A DNA stretch of 64,000 bases from Lachnospiraceae bacterium. GTDB taxonomy: Bacteria; Bacillota; Clostridia; Lachnospirales; Lachnospiraceae. The notes under the pieces are model-generated. The model was not told where the DNA came from, searched no databases, and saw only the letters and a list, made by a program, of their open reading frames with translations. The position numbers and the translations under genes were made by a program. Shown here piece after piece: positions 17,306 to 25,423 of the stretch. The DNA lies in NCBI GenBank assembly GCA_900757195.1, contig CAAEMZ010000033.1, positions 1 to 64,000 on the forward strand. The letters run 5' to 3'. Numbering within the stretch: position 1 is the first letter of the stretch; each line of letters opens with the position of its first letter.

Positions 17306-18024
17306 TGGACCACAGAAATCTGGATAAGGCCATGGAAATATTTACAAAGCTGATCGTGGGTGAAGAAATCAGCAGCGCTGAAAATATTGATTTATATGAA
17401 GATTACCGGAATAACAGTGAAGTCTGTGATATTCTGATGTCTGTTTTAAAAAAATCCAATTTAAGTCTCTGTGAATTCGGCAACAGTCTGTACGTCACTG
17501 CCGGAGAAGGCAACCGGATTTTCGGTTTTACCAACGATGAACTGAAAAAGGCCATCGGACTCCGTCTGAACCGGGAGCTCTATCTGGCTTATTTTATCAT
17601 TTATAATACGATACTGCTGTTTTATCAGGATTCGTCGAGCTTTTCATATACGGATTATGTCCGGAGCGAAGATGTGATTGCCCAGACGGATGCTTCGATG
17701 AAAAAGGCGCTGAAAGCGCTTCAGGGAAAGGCCCTGAGTGAAGTGGAGGAAAACAGTTTCCAGACGCTGGCGGCCCTGTGGGATGACATGCCGCTGATTC
17801 CGGTGAATGAGGACATGGCCGCATTAAAGGCAGCCCGTGGATCGAAGACCGGATTTGTGAAACTGGTTTTTAATTTCCTTATTGCTCAGGATCTGTTTTT
17901 TGAAAATCACGGACGCTATTATATCAAACCGAGATTCCGAGCTCTGGCGGAGAATTATTACGAAGAGAACCGGGGACGGCTGTATACCATAGTGACAGGA
18001 GGGGATGAAGATGCCGCATATTAA
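17305..18024 (+). CDS. jetB: JetB: KITE-like subunit of the Wadjet complex
   Basis: A 239-residue protein fitting the DUF6063 family that sits between JetA and the SMC gene in type III Wadjet loci. It is mostly helical with two likely winged-helix parts, one around LCEFGNSLYVTAGEGNRIFG and one at the C-terminus (FNFLIAQDLFFENHGRYYIK). By analogy to MukE/MksE it should bind the kleisin as a dimer. Its ATG overlaps the jetA stop, and its end overlaps the start of jetC by 14 bases, so the three are translationally coupled. Confidence 0.82.
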   Translation: MDHRNLDKAMEIFTKLIVGEEISSAENIDLYEDYRNNSEVCDILMSVLKKSNLSLCEFGNSLYVTAGEGNRIFGFTNDELKKAIGLRLNRELYLAYFIIYNTILLFYQDSSSFSYTDYVRSEDVIAQTDASMKKALKALQGKALSEVEENSFQTLAALWDDMPLIPVNEDMAALKAARGSKTGFVKLVFNFLIAQDLFFENHGRYYIKPRFRALAENYYEENRGRLYTIVTGGDEDAAY

Positions 18025-21000
18025 CCGTATTCGTGTCAACAATGTCAAATATAATTTCGGGACCCAGTTCTATGATGATTTTATCTTGCGTTTTGACGGA
18101 AAAAATGCCCTCTACGACCTGGCGAACGGCGGTGGAAAAAGTGTTTTAATGCTTCTTCTGTTTCAGAATCTTATACCGAACTGTACGCTGGACGATAAAC
18201 AGCCGATTGAAAAGCTGTTCCGCACAGATCAGGGAAGTAAAACCATCCACTCACTCATCGAGTGGAAGCTGGACAGCCGTTTTGTCCACGATCAGTACAA
18301 ATATATGCTGACCGGCTTCTGTGCCCGGAAAGCCAGGGAAGAACTCCGGGAAACGGCAGCGGTCGAATATTTTAATTATGTCATCTTTTACCGGGGCTAT
18401 AATGACAATGATATTGTCAATCTGCCTTTATCCAATGATAAAGAGCGGATAACGTATACAGGGCTTAAATCCTACCTGAAAGAGCTGGGACGCCGGGATA
18501 TGGGCCTTGAAGTGCATGTTTTTGACCGCAAAGGAGAATATCAGCGGTTTATCAGCCGTTACGGCCTGTATGAAAGCCACTGGGAAATCCTTCGTGGAAT
18601 CAACAAAACCGAGGGCCATGTGCGGACCTATTTTGAGACCCGTTACCGGACGACACGGAAGGTGGTCGAAGACCTGCTGATCGAGGAAATCATTCAGAAG
18701 GCCTTTGGCCGGGAAGACCATTCGGAAGGCGATATGGCAGATACTCTCGTGCGGATCAAGGATAAGCTGACGGAGCTGGCGGAGCGGAAAAAAGAAATCT
18801 GCGCCTATGACCGTCAGACGGAAATTCTGGAAAACTTTTCCGGAGGGATTGAACGGCTGAAAGATATTTATAAAGAAAAAGAATCGCTGGATACGGATAT
18901 GGTCAAAACCTATCATACGCTGACGGCGGTGAATCACAGAAATGAAAAAGCGCTGGCGGTATTTCAGAAGGAAAAGGAATTTGCGGAAAAACATATCCGG
19001 GAAATTTCGAGAAAGCTGGATACGGTGAAAATTCAGGAAAATCAGGAGCATTTGCAGCGCCTGGAGGCGGATACGGAAGCATACGCCCGGGATATTCAGC
19101 AGCTTAAAGAGACCTGGGAGAAACAACGCCGGGCCCTTGATCTGGCGGAAAGCAGAAATGATTATGATGATTATCTGAAAGCACGGAGCCAGTGGGAGGC
19201 TGTCCGGGAATTCCTTGCCCAGGACGGCAGGGAAAATGACGGAATTCTTCAGGAACTTCAAATGCTGGCCCGGCTGCGGTTTGTTTTTGACCGGGAGGAG
19301 AAAAAGGCGCTCACAGAGAAGATGGAAGCTGTGAACAGGATTTTTGAAGAAACAGAAGCCGGACGGGATGCGGCCCGGGATGAAGAGCGGCGGCTTTTCA
19401 GTGAAGGCGCCGTTCTCGAAAGCCAGGCAGAAGAGGCGCGGACACAGGAACGGGAAGCTGTCGCACAGATGGGGCAGTTATGCCGGAAGGTTCCGGTCCT
19501 GATTCTTGAAGATATCGGGAAAACTCTCCGGGAGAAGAAACAGCAGCGGGCTGAAAATGCGTTGAAGATGAAAGCGCACCGGGAACAGCAGGAGCTTCAG
19601 GCGCAGGCATTTCAGTCGCTTTCAAAGCGTCTTGAGGAGAGCCGGGAGACGGTGAAGCGGCTGACGGCGGAAGAAGGGGAACTGAAAGACTTTCTGTCGG
19701 CCTATGCCATGGAAAAAGAGAAATTAAAAAAACTTCTGGAAGTGTATCATGTGCAGAACGATGAAGCGCTGGCCGCCGCCGTCGGCGAACAGTTCCGGAA
19801 GGCGGTTTTAGACGGCGAATTAAAACGCCGGGAAATAAAAAGACTGGAACGGGAGATTGCCAATCTCCGGCAGGGAATTCCGACGGTTCCGAATCCGGCA
19901 GCAGAGGCCGTGGTTGAATACATCCGGCGGTGCCATGGACTGAAATGTGTCTTTGGCGGAGATTATCTGAAGGATGTCAGCGATTATGACCGTCGGATTT
20001 TACTGGAGCGGATTCCTTTCCTTCCGGAATCGGTCATTCTGGAAAGCGGCATGTCAGAGCTGAGAGAAGACCGGGTGCTTCTTGAGAAGGATTTCGGGGA
20101 CGGCGTGGTTCCGGTCATCCGGCTGAATCCGGTGCTTGAACAGGCGGAAACCGTTTCCGGAAAGGACGTTCTTTTCCTTTCTAAGAATCCGGAGCTGTAT
20201 CTCGATGAAAAAGCCCGGGAGGAAGTCTGCCGGAAGACGGAAAAGGCGCTGGAGGAAGTCCGGACAGCCCTGGAACGGCTGGAGGACAGAGAGAAAACCA
20301 TCGAAGCGGACCGTTATTATATCACGGGCGTGGAACTGAATTACCGAAAATATGCGGTTCAGCGTTCCCTGCGGCTGCAGGAGACGATTACCGGGATTGA
20401 AGCGGTCAGACAGAAAATCGCAGAGGATGAGGCAGGCCTTGAAAGCTGCCGTTTAGAAAGCGAAAGAACGGAAAAAGCTATTGAAATGCTGCAGGCTGAA
20501 GCGGATTCGATGGATGAGGCGCTGGAAGTTCTTGAAGAAATGCGGATTTTGGATGGCACGCTGGAAAAACTCCGCCTGAAAATCCGGCGGCTTACAGAAG
20601 CGCTGGATAAAAATAAAAAGCAGCAGCAGGCGGCCCAGGAAAAATTTGAAACTGCACAGGAAGGTCTGAAACAGCTTGACGGGCAGAAAAAGGCGCTGAA
20701 TGACCGGTTTTCGGAGCTGGAGGCAGCGTGGAAAAATCTGTATGAGGCCTATTATTCCGAAGGTGAAGCTGAGAAAACCGATATGACAGCGGAGGCTGCG
20801 GATGCTCGGTTCCGTGGGCTGAAGGAGGCTTATGAAAAAGAACATTCGGATTTAGAGGATAAAAAACGTCTGATGGAAAACTACCGTCAGATGATGGAAA
20901 AATCGCTTCAGATGATTGAAAAACGGGGAACGGATCCGGCGCTGCTGGAAACCATGGCCAGAGAACACCGGCTGGTTCGTGCGGAAGCGGCGGAGACGGA

Positions 21001-22399
21001 GGCCATGGAAAAAGAACTGGAGCGTCTGAAATCGGAGATGGATATCCGGGAAGGGACACTGTTCCGGTATCAGGAAAATAAAAACAAACTTTTCGGGAGC
21101 GTGGCTCAGGGCGTTCGTACGATTGAAGAAAAGTATGGATCCTTTGAACAGATTCCTCTTCAAAATGAAGACTACAGCGCTTTTGAAATTCAGCAGAAAA
21201 GGGCGCTGGAAGCCGTGCTTGAGAAGAAAACAAAAGCAGAAGAAGGCATTGAGCGCACATGGCGGGAGCTCCGGTCCTGTGACGATGTGAAGCGGGATCT
21301 GGAAAGAACGATCCGGAATGAAAATATTTTATTCAACCGGACCAAAGATACCTATGGTATGGAACTGGATATCCGAAAAAAATACCGGGAGTTAAATGAA
21401 AAATATCTGCGTCTGCGGACAGAGCTTCAGCGAAAGCGTGAAGGCTATGAAAAAGACCGGGTAAAGGCGGCGGAAGAATTACGTCTTATCGCCGCATCGG
21501 AGCTGTCGGAAGCGATCCGCCGTGAGGCGGTCCTGCCGGAATCCTTTGAGGATGCTTCGGTGCTGATACAGCAGATGAAAGAAACGGCGGCGATCATCCG
21601 TCTTGAAAAAGACCGGATTGAAAAGACGATTCAGGATATGATGCAGATCAAAGAAAATTTCGAAAAGCAGTGTCTGCAGCGATGTCTCAGCATCCGGGCG
21701 GAACTGGAACGTTTTCCGGCGTATTCAAAGATTATGCTGGATGGCAGACAGATTCCGATGGTTATGCTTAAAATTCCTTATGTGAAGGAGGAAATGTACA
21801 GCCAGCGGATGTCCGAATACATTGACGGGATTGTAGAGAGAACCGATACCTACAGCAGTCCGGAGGAACGGGTGGCCTACATACGGCAGCAGCTTTCATG
21901 GAAGCGCCTGTTTTCGGTCATTGTCACGGACGTCAACAGCATTCGTTTGAATCTCTATAAGCGGGAACGGGTCAAAGAGCAGAGCCGTTATCTGAAATAT
22001 GAGGAAGCGGTCGGAAGCACCGGACAGTCCCAGGGAATTTATATTCAGTTCCTGATCGGAGTAATCAATTATATTTCAATGATTTATTCCGGCGGCGGGG
22101 ACGGTTCCGATTTACATAAGGTGATCTTCATCGATAATCCGTTTGGGGCGGCAAAGGATATTTACATCTGGCAGCCGATTTTCGAACTGCTCCGGACAAA
22201 TCATGTGCAGCTCATTGTTCCGACCCGCGGTGCGACGCCGGCGATTACGGGCAAATTTGATGTCAACTATGTCCTTGGACAGAAGATGATCGACAAAATG
22301 CAGCAGACGGTTATTGTGGATTACAGCTCCAATGTGGATGTGGCATCCATGGAATATGAAAAACTGGAATTTGAGCAGGAAGTTTTTGATTTTATTTAA
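18011..22399 (+). CDS. jetC: JetC: SMC-like ATPase of the Wadjet complex
   Basis: A 1462-residue SMC-type protein. The N-terminal head has a Walker A-like NGGGKS at 39-44. Two very long Glu/Lys/Arg-rich coiled-coil arms (about 260-620 and 760-1200) flank a hinge-like region near 640-760 (HGLKCVFGGDYLKDVSDYD). The C-terminal head has a signature-like STGQSQG at 1336-1342 and a Walker B VIFIDNPFG at 1371-1379, with Asn1376 where most ABC/SMC ATPases have the catalytic Glu. The ATG at 18011 was preferred over 18005 because AGGAGG (17997-18002) is 8 bases away. No jetD nuclease gene follows; a terminator comes 8 bases after the stop. Confidence 0.88.
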   Translation: MPHINRIRVNNVKYNFGTQFYDDFILRFDGKNALYDLANGGGKSVLMLLLFQNLIPNCTLDDKQPIEKLFRTDQGSKTIHSLIEWKLDSRFVHDQYKYMLTGFCARKAREELRETAAVEYFNYVIFYRGYNDNDIVNLPLSNDKERITYTGLKSYLKELGRRDMGLEVHVFDRKGEYQRFISRYGLYESHWEILRGINKTEGHVRTYFETRYRTTRKVVEDLLIEEIIQKAFGREDHSEGDMADTLVRIKDKLTELAERKKEICAYDRQTEILENFSGGIERLKDIYKEKESLDTDMVKTYHTLTAVNHRNEKALAVFQKEKEFAEKHIREISRKLDTVKIQENQEHLQRLEADTEAYARDIQQLKETWEKQRRALDLAESRNDYDDYLKARSQWEAVREFLAQDGRENDGILQELQMLARLRFVFDREEKKALTEKMEAVNRIFEETEAGRDAARDEERRLFSEGAVLESQAEEARTQEREAVAQMGQLCRKVPVLILEDIGKTLREKKQQRAENALKMKAHREQQELQAQAFQSLSKRLEESRETVKRLTAEEGELKDFLSAYAMEKEKLKKLLEVYHVQNDEALAAAVGEQFRKAVLDGELKRREIKRLEREIANLRQGIPTVPNPAAEAVVEYIRRCHGLKCVFGGDYLKDVSDYDRRILLERIPFLPESVILESGMSELREDRVLLEKDFGDGVVPVIRLNPVLEQAETVSGKDVLFLSKNPELYLDEKAREEVCRKTEKALEEVRTALERLEDREKTIEADRYYITGVELNYRKYAVQRSLRLQETITGIEAVRQKIAEDEAGLESCRLESERTEKAIEMLQAEADSMDEALEVLEEMRILDGTLEKLRLKIRRLTEALDKNKKQQQAAQEKFETAQEGLKQLDGQKKALNDRFSELEAAWKNLYEAYYSEGEAEKTDMTAEAADARFRGLKEAYEKEHSDLEDKKRLMENYRQMMEKSLQMIEKRGTDPALLETMAREHRLVRAEAAETEAMEKELERLKSEMDIREGTLFRYQENKNKLFGSVAQGVRTIEEKYGSFEQIPLQNEDYSAFEIQQKRALEAVLEKKTKAEEGIERTWRELRSCDDVKRDLERTIRNENILFNRTKDTYGMELDIRKKYRELNEKYLRLRTELQRKREGYEKDRVKAAEELRLIAASELSEAIRREAVLPESFEDASVLIQQMKETAAIIRLEKDRIEKTIQDMMQIKENFEKQCLQRCLSIRAELERFPAYSKIMLDGRQIPMVMLKIPYVKEEMYSQRMSEYIDGIVERTDTYSSPEERVAYIRQQLSWKRLFSVIVTDVNSIRLNLYKRERVKEQSRYLKYEEAVGSTGQSQGIYIQFLIGVINYISMIYSGGGDGSDLHKVIFIDNPFGAAKDIYIWQPIFELLRTNHVQLIVPTRGATPAITGKFDVNYVLGQKMIDKMQQTVIVDYSSNVDVASMEYEKLEFEQEVFDFI

Positions 22400-22407
22400 A
22401 CAACAGC

Positions 22408-22437
22408 AGGGCAGTCCTCGGGCTGCCCTTAAATTTT
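22408..22437 (+). terminator. Probable terminator after jetC
   Basis: AGGGCAG (22408-22414) pairs with CTGCCCT (22423-22429), with possible extension into the loop, followed by TAAATTTTT. The T tract is interrupted, so termination may be partial. Confidence 0.65.
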
Positions 22438-22540
22438 TGCGAGAATATACTGACAATTCGAATGATGAATACAATAAAACAGATAAATAGAAGAAACAAC
22501 AAACAAAGAAAAATAAAATAAAATATTTTTAAGAAATGTA

Positions 22541-22569
22541 TTGACAAAATGGCGGATGGTGACTATAAT
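22541..22569 (+). promoter_or_regulatory. Perfect consensus promoter inside the AT-rich island
   Basis: TTGACA at 22541-22546, exactly 17 bases, TATAAT at 22564-22569. Both hexamers match the sigma-A consensus at every base. The transcript would start near 22577 and run to the terminator at 23087-23129 with no intact gene inside. Confidence 0.8.
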
Positions 22570-23086
22570 ATAGACATAAACAAAGAAAACTTCAGAAAAT
22601 AAAATTTACGGAGGTGAGTCCATTGAAATGACAGTTGCTCAATATTTCGAATGATTATATTCTTTGCGAGAGAAATTTTTTAATACTTAGAGTAAATAAT
22701 CTGTAGATAATAAATATTTTATTTATGGGTTGTTGAAAAACCTTAAAAGTATAATAAGTAAGTGTAAGTTGATTTAAATAGTCCAGATACATATCAGTAT
22801 ATTGATAAAGAATTCGGAGAGAAGCTGGAAGGGATCATCGATTATAAGTAATCATTCATTTATTGTAAGAACAAATGTAACAGATGTAGCAAAGAGATTG
22901 ATTGGAAAAAAGAATACTCCGATAAAAATAAAAAATAGTGATGATTTAAAATTTAAAATATTATTTTTATAAATAATTAAATTTTTACAATTGAATATCG
23001 AAAAAATTATATTATGATTGATATGATGTATATATCAAATGATAATAAGAAAGGAACAAAAGTATGGTTGAACCAGACAACTTATA

Positions 23087-23133
23087 AGCAACCGTTATCA
23101 GAATCAATAAAAGATGACGGTTGCTTTTTCTTT
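23087..23133 (+). terminator. Strong terminator closing the AT-rich island transcript
   Basis: A 13-bp stem (23087-23099 with 23113-23125, one G-U pair) has a 13-base loop and is followed by TTTTTCTTT. A 7-codon frame (23064-23087) ends exactly at the foot of the stem, an arrangement that resembles attenuators. Confidence 0.88.
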
Positions 23134-23197
23134 GTGGAGAACACTTTAATCGACTAAAATATTGAAGCGCTGTCCGGGAAGGAAAAGCGGCCGCCTA

Positions 23198-23226
23198 TTG
23201 TCAATGAAATTTAATTATGTTAAAAT
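23198..23226 (+). promoter_or_regulatory. Promoter for the TPR-GH13-glgB operon
   Basis: TTGTCA at 23198-23203, 17 bases, TAAAAT at 23221-23226, with an extended TG at 23218-23219. It is 41 bases upstream of the first ATG. Confidence 0.7.
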
Positions 23227-23266
23227 TATATCGGATAATTGGCAGATAAAGGCTTAAGGAGATGAA

Positions 23267-25423
23267 ATGGTGGAAAAGTTTAATGAAACAGATTTGATGA
23301 AGGAAATCAAAAGCTGTACCTATGAACAGGATTATGAAACGGCAGTAAAACTGGCGGATAAGCTGGAGTTAAATAAAATTAGAAATGTGTCGTCACTCTG
23401 TCTGCTGGGGGAAGTGTTTTTGCATGAAGGCGAATTAGATTCGGCGGAGAAGGTTTTGTTAAAAGCCTATGAAAAGATGCCAAAGGGACGGCGGGGGCTG
23501 GACCTGCTCACGGAGCTGTATATTGAAAAGGAAAGTTATTCCGAGGCGGAATACTACTATAAAGAATTTATTTCCGTTGCGTCACGGGATTTACATCGGT
23601 ATATTCTCAGATATCGTCTGGACAAGGGAAAAGGCGAACGGGTTTCGGTTCTCATCCATACGCTTGAACAGTTAAAAGACTACGAGTATATTGAGGAATG
23701 GGCCTATGAGCTGGCAAAACTTTATCACGAGGCCGGAGAAGATAAAAAATGTGTCCGTGAATGTGATGAAATCGCCCTTTGGTTCGGACATGGCGAATAT
23801 GTGGATCTGGCGATGGCATTAAAGGATGAGGTTACCGGAAAGGTACACAGACCGGTCAGCAGCGTGACGGATCCGTCGATGCAGCAGACCGTCGGGGCGA
23901 CCTATATGTTTGATTCCGAAGGTCTTCTGGAACGGAGCGGGCTGAATGTACCGTTAAACGTGGATGAGTACATGAAGGAAGATGACGAGTATTCGGATGT
24001 TTATGATCTGGAAGAAGGCGGGCGGACGGAGAGCCTGAATACGATCGGAGAGATTTCCGATGCGGTGGAAGATGTTCCGGAGAAAACCGCAGCAGAGCCG
24101 GCCGGTTCCGCAGAAAAAACGGTGGAAGAACCGATAGAAGAACCTGTGGAGGCGGAGACATCGGTGGATTCCGGTGCGACAACGGTGCTGGATACGGCTG
24201 TTATTGCTGCAAAAGCGGCTGAAATTCTGGCAAAGAGCCGGAAGGATGACGAAGCGGATACAGAGGAAATTGGTTCGGAAGCCTCTGCACATGAAATAAG
24301 CGGTGCGGATTTTGTTGCCAGAATCCAGAAAAATATTGAGAATGAAACCGGTATCTCCTCGGGCACCGCGAATGAATTCTTTGAAAACCGCCGGCGGATC
24401 GTAACACCGGAAGCGCTTGAGGAAGCGGATGATAACGAAGACGTCGAGGTTATTGATGATAAGATGAATCAGACGACCTATGATTTATTCTTTGGCGGCC
24501 ATCCGGAGGCAAAGACGGCGGAAGTTTCCGAGGAAACAGCGGCAGCGCCGGAAGCGGCCGGAGAACCGGAGAAAGCGGAGACCGCCCGGCAGGAAGCTTC
24601 GGAAACGGTGTCAAAACCGGAATACGAAGACGAGATTGTCAACGAGGATATTCCGGTACCGGATACGGTTCTGGATATTTTTGCGACGGCTGTGGATATT
24701 AAAGATGTGAAGAAGCAGTTGGCGGAAACCTTTACAAAGCTGGAATCTTCCCTGTTGGATAAAGAAGATATTCTTGCACCTTATGACATTAACTTTGTTG
24801 TTTCCGGTACGGATGAAAGTATGAAATCGCAGATCTCTATCGGTATCGCCAAGGCGCTGAATACGTATGGTATGTGCGATAAAGGAAAGATTGTCCGGGC
24901 GGATTCCGGAGAATTAAACGCTATGGACTTTTCACCGGTGTTTGATAAAATTTCCGGGGGCTGTCTGATTATCGGCGGGGCCGGAATGCTTTCCGAGACT
25001 TCGGTAAAAATTATTTCGGATTATGTGAACAAAGATGAGCAGAAAGTGGCGATTGTCATGGAAGATTCGGAGACGGATCTGAACCGTCTGTGGAAAAAAT
25101 ATCCGAAACTCCGTTCTAAGTTTTTAAATGTCATCAATATTTCAAAATATGACGAAAGCGAGCTGGTGAAGCTGGCCGAATCTTACGCAAAACGCCGCGG
25201 TTATGAAATTTCGGAGGAAGTCCGCATGGTAACGCTCCGGGAAATTTTTGAAAAGCGGATGGCGTCCGGTGAGGATGTCAATTATGAGGATGTTATGGCA
25301 GTTATCGACGAGGCGGTTGTTAATCTGGAAAAACGTAATATGAAAAATTTATTTATGACCGTGCTGGATAATGCATATAAAGAGGCGAGTATGTTTACAT
25401 TACTTCCGGAGGATTTTGATTAA
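23267..25423 (+). CDS. TPR protein with degenerate AAA+ domain
   Basis: A 718-residue cytosolic protein in three parts. Residues 1-190 are TPR-like helical repeats (LLGEVFLHEGELDSAEKVLL and similar). Residues about 220-470 are an acidic, Ala/Glu-rich linker. Residues about 480-718 follow the layout of CbbX/SpoVK/EccA-type AAA+ domains (IAKALNTYGMCDKGKIVRAD, later YAKRRGYEISEEV) but lack catalytic motifs. The P-loop position reads GTDESMKS at 514-521, keeping only the first Gly, Lys and Ser, and the Walker B acidic pair is replaced by Gly570-Gly571. It is probably a scaffold rather than an ATPase. Its stop overlaps the GH13 start (TAATG). AAGGAG precedes the ATG. Confidence 0.75.
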   Translation: MVEKFNETDLMKEIKSCTYEQDYETAVKLADKLELNKIRNVSSLCLLGEVFLHEGELDSAEKVLLKAYEKMPKGRRGLDLLTELYIEKESYSEAEYYYKEFISVASRDLHRYILRYRLDKGKGERVSVLIHTLEQLKDYEYIEEWAYELAKLYHEAGEDKKCVRECDEIALWFGHGEYVDLAMALKDEVTGKVHRPVSSVTDPSMQQTVGATYMFDSEGLLERSGLNVPLNVDEYMKEDDEYSDVYDLEEGGRTESLNTIGEISDAVEDVPEKTAAEPAGSAEKTVEEPIEEPVEAETSVDSGATTVLDTAVIAAKAAEILAKSRKDDEADTEEIGSEASAHEISGADFVARIQKNIENETGISSGTANEFFENRRRIVTPEALEEADDNEDVEVIDDKMNQTTYDLFFGGHPEAKTAEVSEETAAAPEAAGEPEKAETARQEASETVSKPEYEDEIVNEDIPVPDTVLDIFATAVDIKDVKKQLAETFTKLESSLLDKEDILAPYDINFVVSGTDESMKSQISIGIAKALNTYGMCDKGKIVRADSGELNAMDFSPVFDKISGGCLIIGGAGMLSETSVKIISDYVNKDEQKVAIVMEDSETDLNRLWKKYPKLRSKFLNVINISKYDESELVKLAESYAKRRGYEISEEVRMVTLREIFEKRMASGEDVNYEDVMAVIDEAVVNLEKRNMKNLFMTVLDNAYKEASMFTLLPEDFD

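Larger units (their letters stand above)
22440..23197. other. AT-rich island without an intact gene (position expected for jetD)
   Basis: About 760 bases far richer in A+T than the neighbouring genes. It contains a perfect consensus promoter (22541-22569), a GGAGGTGAG ribosome site at 22610-22618, then only short frames. These are 22628-22654 (8 aa, MTVAQYFE) overlapping by ATGA with 22651-22683 (10 aa); a protein-like fragment 22768-22851 ending EFGEKLEGIIDYK; a 56-residue frame 22802-22972 including NHSFIVRTNVTDVAKRL; a 47-residue frame 23014-23157; and a 7-residue frame 23064-23087 with a good AAAGGA site. A strong terminator closes the unit. It may be a decayed gene, an untranslated RNA, or both. 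No family is recognised. Confidence 0.6.

Noticed and set aside
18005..18010. ATG at 18005 as the jetC start
   Set aside because: It is only 2 bases from the AGGAGG site; the ATG at 18011 has 8-base spacing and gives the same frame.
22610..22683. A type I holin-like toxin gene behind the GGAGGTGAG site
   Set aside because: The frames stop after 8 and 10 codons and do not form the single hydrophobic helix such toxins need. No antisense promoter was found.
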